Source: an uncultured beta proteobacterium (GTDB taxonomy: Bacteria > Pseudomonadota > Gammaproteobacteria > Burkholderiales > Burkholderiaceae_C). Taken from it: 6,710 bases of DNA. Shown in pieces: positions 1 through 4,775 of this stretch (position 1 is the stretch's first letter; each line of letters starts with the position of its first letter). Both the position numbers and the translations under genes were made by a program. The stretch covers positions 1 through 6,710 of the forward strand of contig CAIWRE010000353.1 in the NCBI GenBank assembly GCA_903914985.1, read 5' to 3'. The notes under the pieces were generated by a model, which was given only the letters and a program-made list of their open reading frames with translations, did not search any database and was not told where the DNA came from.

Positions 1-32
1 AGCATGTCTTTGACGGGGGCGATGTAGCTCAT
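1..32 (-). CDS. Acyl-CoA dehydrogenase, N-terminal fragment (runs off window)
   Basis: Only the first ten codons are visible, reading MSYIAPVKDM with the next codon cut by the window edge. This opening (MSYxAPVKDML) is, from memory, typical of a family of betaproteobacterial acyl-CoA dehydrogenases often encoded next to etfBA. The product would be an FAD enzyme oxidising acyl-CoA to enoyl-CoA and passing electrons to the ETF made by the two genes just upstream, which fits the position. A purine-rich stretch (TGGAAG) lies about 6 bases before the ATG. The gene is separated from etfA by an intrinsic terminator, so it either has its own promoter in the short gap or depends on read-through. The call rests on ten residues plus context and is moderate at best. 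Confidence 0.55.
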   Translation of the reverse strand, partial: MSYIAPVKDM

Positions 33-71
33 GGCGGACTTCCAATGGAGAACAGAGAAAACGTAAGGGCA

Positions 72-87
72 GTGCCACAGCGGGCAC
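72..87 (-). other. Second small hairpin sharing the terminator's GTGCC/GGCAC core
   Basis: GTGCC (72-76) can pair with GGCAC (83-87) across a 6-base loop. The same pentamers form the core of the adjacent terminator stem (94-99 with 106-111), so an RNA through this region has four interchangeable half-stems and could fold in alternative ways. This is seen directly in the sequence. Any attenuation role for the downstream acyl-CoA dehydrogenase gene is speculation. Confidence 0.3.
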
Positions 88-115
88 AAAAAAGGCACCA
101 CGCAGGGTGCCTTTT
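88..115 (-). terminator. Intrinsic terminator after etfA
   Basis: On the minus strand the sequence reads AAAAGGCACC, a 6-base loop, then GGTGCC followed by six T. The GC core is 6 bp, extended by A:T pairs to 10 bp, and it starts 10 bases after the etfA stop codon. The plus strand also has a T run (TTTT) after the stem, so it may work both ways. It should end the etfBA transcript before the acyl-CoA dehydrogenase gene. Confidence 0.85.
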
Positions 116-125
116 CAGGGACAGA

Positions 126-1058
126 TCAGAGTGCGGCTACAAGGTCGGGAACGGCGACAAACAAGTCCGCCTCCAGCCCGTAATCGGCCACGCTGAAGAT
201 GGGCGCCTCAGCGTCTTTGTTGATCGCAACAATCACTTTGCTGTCCTTCATACCAGCCAAGTGCTGAATCGCGCCGCTGATGCCGCAGGCCACATACAGC
301 TGGGGCGCAACGATCTTGCCGGTTTGACCGACTTGCCAGTCGTTGGGCGCATAACCCGCGTCCACCGCAGCGCGGCTCGCGCCCATGGCGGCTCCGAGCT
401 TGTCGGCCAGCGGCGTCATGACTTCCATGAATTTTTCGCTCGAACCCAAAGCACGGCCACCCGAGACAATGATCTTGGCTGCGGTCAGCTCCGGGCGGTC
501 GTTGCGGGCGATTTCCGAGCCCAGGAACTGCACATCGGCGCTCGCACCAGCGGCCGCGGGCGTCTCCACACTGGCGCTGCCGCCGGTGCTGGCTGCTGCG
601 TCAAAGCCCGTGGTCCGCACGGTGATCACTTTGATCGCGTCGGTGCTTTGCACAGTGGCGATGGCGTTGCCGGCATAAATGGGACGCTCGAAAGTGTCGG
701 GGCTGTCGACCTTGGTGATGTCGGAGACTTGTGCGACATCGAGCTTGGCAGCCACGCGGGGTGCAATGTTCTTGCCAAACGCAGTGGCGGGGAACAGCAG
801 GTGGCTGTAGCCGGAAGCAAGGGCCACCACCTGGGCGCCAATGTTTTCCGCCAGGCCGTGGCCAAAACCTTCGCCCTCCACATGGATGACTTTGGAGACG
901 CCTGCGATTTGCGCAGCGGCAGCGGCAGCGGCGCCGGCGTTGTGGCCGGCGACCAGCACGTGCACATCACCGCCACATTGCGCGGCAGCGGTCACGGTGT
1001 TCAGGGTAGAAGGCTTGATGCTGCTGTTGTCGTGTTCAGCAATAACGAGTGAGCTCAT
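126..1058 (-). CDS. etfA: Electron transfer flavoprotein, alpha subunit
   Basis: This is the FAD-carrying subunit of ETF, a soluble cytoplasmic heterodimer that takes electrons from acyl-CoA and related dehydrogenases and hands them to ETF:quinone oxidoreductase. The protein has 310 residues, normal for bacterial EtfA. The N-terminal alpha/beta domain starts MSSLVIAEHDN. The C-terminal FAD domain shows SGGRALGS (about 199-206), GQTGKIVAP (244-252), CGISGAIQHLAGM (258-270) and INKDAEAPIF (280-289), which together form the ETF-alpha signature. The middle (about 152-176) is Ala/Ser/Gly-rich, as expected for the linker to the FAD domain. The start is supported by AAAGGA at 1067-1072, 8 bases before the ATG. 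It lies 36 bases after etfB on the same strand and is followed by a strong terminator, so it is the last gene of an etfBA operon. No defect is seen. Confidence 0.97.
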   Translation of the reverse strand: MSSLVIAEHDNSSIKPSTLNTVTAAAQCGGDVHVLVAGHNAGAAAAAAAQIAGVSKVIHVEGEGFGHGLAENIGAQVVALASGYSHLLFPATAFGKNIAPRVAAKLDVAQVSDITKVDSPDTFERPIYAGNAIATVQSTDAIKVITVRTTGFDAAASTGGSASVETPAAAGASADVQFLGSEIARNDRPELTAAKIIVSGGRALGSSEKFMEVMTPLADKLGAAMGASRAAVDAGYAPNDWQVGQTGKIVAPQLYVACGISGAIQHLAGMKDSKVIVAINKDAEAPIFSVADYGLEADLFVAVPDLVAAL

Positions 1059-1094
1059 GGTGTGTGTCCTTTGAATCGTGTGGCGCGGAGCGGA

Positions 1095-1844
1095 TTAGAT
1101 GACTTTGGCGTCATTGCGCAGCTTGTCGACCAGCGTAGCCACATCGGCCACTTTGATACCGGCGCTGCGGGCTGCGGGTTCCACCACTTTGAGGGTTTTG
1201 ATGCGCGAGGTGACATCCACACCCAGATCAGCCGGGCTCATGGTGTCGAGCTGCTTTTTCTTGGCCTTCATGATGTTGGGCAAGGTCACGTAGCGGGGCT
1301 CGTTCAAGCGCAAGTCGGTGGTGATGATGGCGGGCAGGGTCAGGCTCAGGGTTTCCGAGCCGCCGTCCACTTCCCGGGTGACGTGGGCCTTGCCATCCGC
1401 CACCTCGACCTTGCTGGCAAAGGTGGCTTGGGGACGGTCGCTCAGGGCTGCGAGCATTTGACCGGTTTGGTTGCAATCGTCGTCAATGGCTTGCTTGCCC
1501 AGAATCACCAGGCCGGGTTGCTCTTTGTCCATCAGGGCCTTGAGCAATTTGGCCACGGCCAAGGGCTGGAGTTCTTCAGCGGTCTCGACCAGGATGGCAC
1601 GGTCAGCACCAATGGCCATGGCGGTGCGCAGGGTCTCGGAGCACTGGGCCACGCCGCAGGAAACGGCGATGACTTCGGTGGCCACGCCTTTTTCGCGCAG
1701 GCGAACCGCCTCTTCAATGGCGATTTCGTCGAAAGGGTTCATGCTCATCTTGACGTTGGCAATATCGACGCCGCTACCGTCAGATTTGACGCGCACCTTG
1801 ACGTTGTAATCCACCACGCGCTTCACCGGGACCAGAACTTTCAT
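1095..1844 (-). CDS. etfB: Electron transfer flavoprotein, beta subunit
   Basis: This is the AMP-binding partner of EtfA. It docks onto acyl-CoA dehydrogenases through its recognition loop. The protein is 249 residues, the standard family length, starting MKVLVPVKRVVDYNVKV. Visible landmarks are NPFDEIAIEEAVRL (36-49), AVSCG (60-64, nucleotide-domain strand), DDDCNQTGQ (121-129, AMP/nucleotide loop) and LPNIMKAKKK (188-197, the dehydrogenase recognition loop). An in-frame GTG three codons upstream (1851-1853) would add MVD. I prefer the ATG at 1842-1844 because TTGGAG lies 8 bases before it, whereas the GTG overlaps that ribosome site, and homologues begin MKVLVPVKR. It is the first gene of the etfBA pair, with a 223-base control region upstream. 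Confidence 0.97.
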   Translation of the reverse strand: MKVLVPVKRVVDYNVKVRVKSDGSGVDIANVKMSMNPFDEIAIEEAVRLREKGVATEVIAVSCGVAQCSETLRTAMAIGADRAILVETAEELQPLAVAKLLKALMDKEQPGLVILGKQAIDDDCNQTGQMLAALSDRPQATFASKVEVADGKAHVTREVDGGSETLSLTLPAIITTDLRLNEPRYVTLPNIMKAKKKQLDTMSPADLGVDVTSRIKTLKVVEPAARSAGIKVADVATLVDKLRNDAKVI

Positions 1845-1852
1845 ATCGACCA

Positions 1853-1858
1853 CTCCAA
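1853..1858 (-). promoter_or_regulatory. Ribosome binding site deciding the etfB start
   Basis: TTGGAG on the minus strand sits 8 bases before the ATG at 1844. The alternative GTG start at 1851-1853 overlaps it, so the site argues for the ATG. Confidence 0.7.
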
Positions 1859-1892
1859 AGATTAAAAAATAGGCATTTCTGCGCCGTAGAAC

Positions 1893-1908
1893 CTTACGTG
1901 CACGTCAA
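1893..1908 (-). promoter_or_regulatory. Palindromic operator candidate upstream of etfB
   Basis: The minus strand reads TTGACGTGCACGTAAG, with the perfect 10-bp palindrome ACGTGCACGT at its centre (1896-1905). It lies 48 bases before the etfB start codon. The layout TTnACGT-two bases-ACGTnA resembles, from memory, the operator of LiuR, a MerR-family regulator of branched-chain amino acid and fatty acid catabolism in proteobacteria, a pathway that uses ETF. A possible -10 element, TAGAAT (1915-1920), lies just upstream, but no convincing -35 is found at the normal spacing. The palindrome is observed; the regulator assignment is inferred. Confidence 0.4.
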
Positions 1909-2067
1909 CCTGCGATTCTAGGCGACCCACCGATTGCCAGTGCTAAAAGCAGCATCAAGACAAAATAGAACGACCGTGCTTTTTTGAGATTGTAGCGACC
2001 CCGCGAATCCTGCTGCTTCGGCTCGGCGACTGCGCTTGTAGCAGCCGCGACAGCAGCCCCGGGAAAG

Positions 2068-3531
2068 TTAGGCTGCGCCTTTGGAAAACTCCAAAACGCC
2101 GTCTGCCAAGGGACGAAAGCGCAAGTCCAACAGGTCGCGCAGGTAGTTTTGGTTGAGCCGCCAGGGCGAACTGCTTCCTTGCAAGGGGAACTGGTCCAGC
2201 GAGCGCTGGATGTAGCCCGAGCTGAAGTCCACCCAAGGCTGGGGCTGAACACCGCTCTCTGGCAAGGCTGGCATGCACACCTTGCTGCCCGTGCGATGCA
2301 TATGGCGCAGGACGCGGCAGACAAAGGCACCTGTCAAATCACTTTTGAGCGTCCAGGACGCATTGGTGTAGCCGATCACATACGCCATATTGGGCACGCC
2401 GGAAAGCATCATGCCTTTGTAGCTCATGGACTTGGCAATGTCGACCGCCTTGCCATCGACACGAAGCGCCATGCCGCCAAAACCCAGCAAATCGAGCCCT
2501 GTCGCAGTCACCACGATATCGGCAGGTAACAGCGCACCTGAGCCCAGTCGGATGCCGCCGGGCTCAAATCCCCCCACCGTGTCGGTCACCACGTCGGCCT
2601 GGCCGCTGCGAATCGCAGCGAACAAATCCCCATCCGGCACCAGGCATAAGCGCTGGTCCCAGGGCTTGTAGCGGGGATTGAAGTGGGTTCGCACGTCAAA
2701 TGCAGACGGTAAGGCCGCGGCGGCGGCCTTGACGATGCCTTCTTTGAACTGCTCGGGCCGACGTTTGGCCAGACGAAAGAACAACAAGCCCAGCATCACG
2801 TTTTTCCAGCGCGTGAGCCCATACGCCAAGCCAGTCGGCAAGAGGCGACGCAGGGCGTTGGCGATGGCATCGCTGCGCGGTCGCGCCACCACATAGGTGG
2901 GCGAGCGCTGCAGCATGGTGACATGCGCCGCATCTTTCGCCATGGCGGGCACCAGCGTCATGGCGGTCGCACCGCTGCCGATGACCACCACACGCCTGCC
3001 CCGGTAGTTCAAGTCCTGCGGCCATTCCTGCGGATGAACCACGCGCCCGGCAAACTGGTCTTGCCCCGCAAAAGCGGGCGTGTAGCCGTGGGCGTAGTTG
3101 TAGTAGCCGCTGCACATCAGCAAAAAGCGGCAGCTCATGTGCACCGGCTCGGCGTTGGTACCTGTTTGCACCGTCAAGGTCCACTGCGATTGCGCACTCG
3201 ACCACACTGCTTCCGTCACACGGTGATTGAAGCGGATATGCGTCAGCAGCTCATGCTCCTGCGCTGTGTTTTGGATGTACTGCAAGATCGATGCGCCGTC
3301 GGCAATCGCCTCCCCCGCCGTCCAGGGCTTGAAGCTGTAGCCCAGGGTGTACATATCAGAGTCGGAGCGCACGCCGGGGTAGCGAAACAAATCCCAGGTG
3401 CCACCCAGGCGGGCTCTGCCTTCCAAAATCGCGAAGCTCTGGCCGGGGCAGCGCTGGCGCAAATGCACGGCGCTGCCAATGCCGGAAAGGCCCGCGCCGA
3501 CAATCAAGGTGTCGAAGTGTTCCATCGTCAT
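2068..3531 (-). CDS. ethA: EthA-type Baeyer-Villiger flavin monooxygenase
   Basis: This is a class B flavoprotein monooxygenase that uses FAD, NADPH and O2 to insert oxygen next to a ketone, giving an ester or lactone, or to oxidise sulfur. Mycobacterial EthA of this type activates thioamide drugs. From the ATG at 3531 the protein has 487 residues, against 489 for M. tuberculosis EthA. It shows the FAD Rossmann motif GAGLSG (12-17), GGTWDLFRYPG (43-53), the Baeyer-Villiger fingerprint FAGRVVHPQEWP (160-171, F-x-G-x3-H-x3-W-P), the NADPH Rossmann motif GSGATA (185-190) and ATGLD (343-347). Many short blocks match mycobacterial EthA from memory, for example SDSDMYTLG, WDQRLCLVP, YKGMMLSG, GYTNASWTLK and PWRLNQNYLRD. 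No signal peptide, so it is cytoplasmic. Its ATG overlaps the upstream stop as ATGA (3528-3531); a second ATG at 3525 is possible. The natural substrate is unknown. Confidence 0.93.
   Translation of the reverse strand: MTMEHFDTLIVGAGLSGIGSAVHLRQRCPGQSFAILEGRARLGGTWDLFRYPGVRSDSDMYTLGYSFKPWTAGEAIADGASILQYIQNTAQEHELLTHIRFNHRVTEAVWSSAQSQWTLTVQTGTNAEPVHMSCRFLLMCSGYYNYAHGYTPAFAGQDQFAGRVVHPQEWPQDLNYRGRRVVVIGSGATAMTLVPAMAKDAAHVTMLQRSPTYVVARPRSDAIANALRRLLPTGLAYGLTRWKNVMLGLLFFRLAKRRPEQFKEGIVKAAAAALPSAFDVRTHFNPRYKPWDQRLCLVPDGDLFAAIRSGQADVVTDTVGGFEPGGIRLGSGALLPADIVVTATGLDLLGFGGMALRVDGKAVDIAKSMSYKGMMLSGVPNMAYVIGYTNASWTLKSDLTGAFVCRVLRHMHRTGSKVCMPALPESGVQPQPWVDFSSGYIQRSLDQFPLQGSSSPWRLNQNYLRDLLDLRFRPLADGVLEFSKGAA
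3528..3531 (-). other. ATGA stop/start overlap, propeller gene to ethA
   Basis: The TGA of the propeller-like gene (3528-3530) shares bases with the ATG of ethA (3529-3531). Only a poor Shine-Dalgarno match precedes this ATG, so translation of ethA probably depends on ribosomes finishing the upstream gene. Confidence 0.8.
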
Positions 3532-4775
3532 GCGGCAAATATCCGCGCGACGCGGCCCATAGAACACCAGTAAAGATCGCGCTCCCAGCCCACGCTGGGA
3601 AACACCACGCCCTGCGTCAGTCCGCCACTGCGCACCCGCGCGCGCTCATGACCGGTTTCGATGTCCAGCACCACCACCTCTTCGCCAAAGCGGCGGTAGT
3701 CGTTCACCACCAGTTCGCCACTGCCGGGGTACAGCAGCAGATGGCTGGCAACTCCGAAGGGCTCTTTTCGCCAGAGAGGTTCAAGGCTTTGGTCCTCTTG
3801 CAAGCGCCAGGCGCACAACACGCTGTTGGCAGAATCAAAACCTACAACGATGCGCCGTTGCAAGTCGACAAGAGGCGGATTGGTGATGCTGCCCCCGCGC
3901 AGGCCACTCACCTCCAGTGCGCCATGGTCGGCGGCATCGAGCAATGAGACGCGCAGTAGCCGGTTAGGCGTCTGCCTGACACCGGCGCCGCGCATATTTA
4001 TGCGGTAGCGATGCAGGCCGTTGTCCATGAACCACGCGTTGTGGCCGTCGATGACAGCGTCCCACCCGTAGGTTTGTGCGGTGGTGCCCACGTAGTTCCA
4101 TGACCAGTCCAGGTCCTGGCGCAGCGTCTGCGCGGCTTCGTCCCAGTGGAAGCGAAAAATACTGCGCACGCCCACCACATACACCGTGTTGCCCACCGCA
4201 CTCAGGCGCGCGATCGATGGCTCGGGACACACGATATCGGCGCACACGGGACGCAAGGACCCGGCGTCGAGCACCGTCAACCGGGCGGCCACCGTGTCCG
4301 AGAGATTCTTGGTGACGATGCGCCCGTTGTCCAAAATCACAAAGGAGTTGTAGGCCAGGTTCACCGGTAATTGATACGACGCCTTCAGGCCACAGGCCCG
4401 GTCCAGCCGATGCGCATAACGGCCGTACACCACGTAAATATCGCCATTGCGGTGAATGGCCATGCCGCCGGGCCACATGGGGCCGCCGGGCAAGCGCTTA
4501 GAGCTTTGCCGGGTTTGCAAGGTGTGCGGGTCGATGCGCTCCACGCACGAGGTGGTGGCCATGCCCAGATGCGCGCGCAAAGCCGAATGGGTCAGCAGGT
4601 ACACCTCGCCCGGGTCGCCCAGGACCGTCATGGTCGAGAGCACCGTGTCACGGGTGGTGCAGTGCAATCGCTCGCCCGCATTCAGCGACAGGGACGAACC
4701 CGCCGGCGCCGCTTGCAGTCGTGCCGGCCCACCATCCTCGCCCGGCCAGGGGCTGGCGTAATAGCCCAGACTCAT
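3528..4775 (-). CDS. Uncharacterised beta-propeller-like protein, 415 residues
   Basis: I do not recognise a named family. From the ATG at 4775 the product has 415 residues. It is rich in short beta-strand units ending in small-residue turns: ERIDPHTLQTRQ (79-90), GGMAIHRNGDIYVVYG (103-118), NSFVILDNGRIVTKN (143-157), LTVLDAGSLRPV (166-177), SAVGNTVYVVGVRSIFRF (192-209), GELVVNDYRRFGEEVVVLDIETG (353-375, given here by its ends). This repeating pattern resembles quinoprotein/SMP-30/WD-like propellers, probably six or so blades, but no family-defining motif is seen. There is no signal peptide, lipobox or membrane segment, so it is predicted cytoplasmic, unlike the sulfatase it follows. Trp/Tyr-rich patches (WSWNYVG 224-230, YGWDAVIDGHNAWFMDNG 236-253) could line a central pocket. 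Start choice: the ATGA overlap with the sulfatase stop; no Shine-Dalgarno precedes it. It could be a ligand-binding partner, lactonase-like enzyme or scaffold. Confidence 0.8.
   Translation of the reverse strand: MSLGYYASPWPGEDGGPARLQAAPAGSSLSLNAGERLHCTTRDTVLSTMTVLGDPGEVYLLTHSALRAHLGMATTSCVERIDPHTLQTRQSSKRLPGGPMWPGGMAIHRNGDIYVVYGRYAHRLDRACGLKASYQLPVNLAYNSFVILDNGRIVTKNLSDTVAARLTVLDAGSLRPVCADIVCPEPSIARLSAVGNTVYVVGVRSIFRFHWDEAAQTLRQDLDWSWNYVGTTAQTYGWDAVIDGHNAWFMDNGLHRYRINMRGAGVRQTPNRLLRVSLLDAADHGALEVSGLRGGSITNPPLVDLQRRIVVGFDSANSVLCAWRLQEDQSLEPLWRKEPFGVASHLLLYPGSGELVVNDYRRFGEEVVVLDIETGHERARVRSGGLTQGVVFPSVGWERDLYWCSMGRVARIFAA
4772..4775 (-). other. ATGA stop/start overlap, sulfatase to propeller gene
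   Basis: The sulfatase TGA (4772-4774) overlaps the ATG of the next gene (4773-4775). The preceding bases encode an Arg-rich tail and contain no Shine-Dalgarno-like purine run, so re-initiation by terminating ribosomes is the likely mode. Confidence 0.8.

Larger units (their letters stand above)
1845..2067. other. Gene-free spacer between ethA and etfB
   Basis: This stretch separates the monooxygenase operon from etfBA. It holds the etfB ribosome site, an A/T-rich leader, the palindrome at 1893-1908 and a possible -10 (TAGAAT, 1915-1920). A weak inverted repeat (AAAAGCA at 1945-1951 with TGCTTTT at 1977-1983, 25-base loop) could help end the upstream transcript but is not convincing. No RNA gene or small coding gene was recognised. 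Confidence 0.6.

Noticed and set aside
45..1865. Long plus-strand open frames opposite etfA (45-1052) and etfB (1062-1865)
   Set aside because: They are exact antisense shadows of two certain genes in GC-rich DNA, lack ribosome sites, and give low-complexity His/Gly/Arg-rich proteins with no recognisable domain.
1903..1920. Sigma-70 promoter built on TTGACG (1903-1908) as -35 or TAGAAT (1915-1920) as -10
   Set aside because: TTGACG has no acceptable -10 at 16-18 bases downstream, and TAGAAT has no acceptable -35 at that distance upstream. Neither makes a full promoter.
1945..1983. Inverted repeat AAAAGCA / TGCTTTT as a terminator for the ethA transcript
   Set aside because: The stem is only 7 bp, mostly A:T, with a 25-base loop. 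It is too weak to call, though it is the only candidate found after ethA.
1905..2330. Minus-strand frame of 141 residues across the end of ethA into the spacer
   Set aside because: It overlaps the conserved C-terminus of ethA in another frame. Its hydrophobic tail (FYFVLMLLLALAIG) is suggestive of a membrane segment, but there is no sensible start site or family match.
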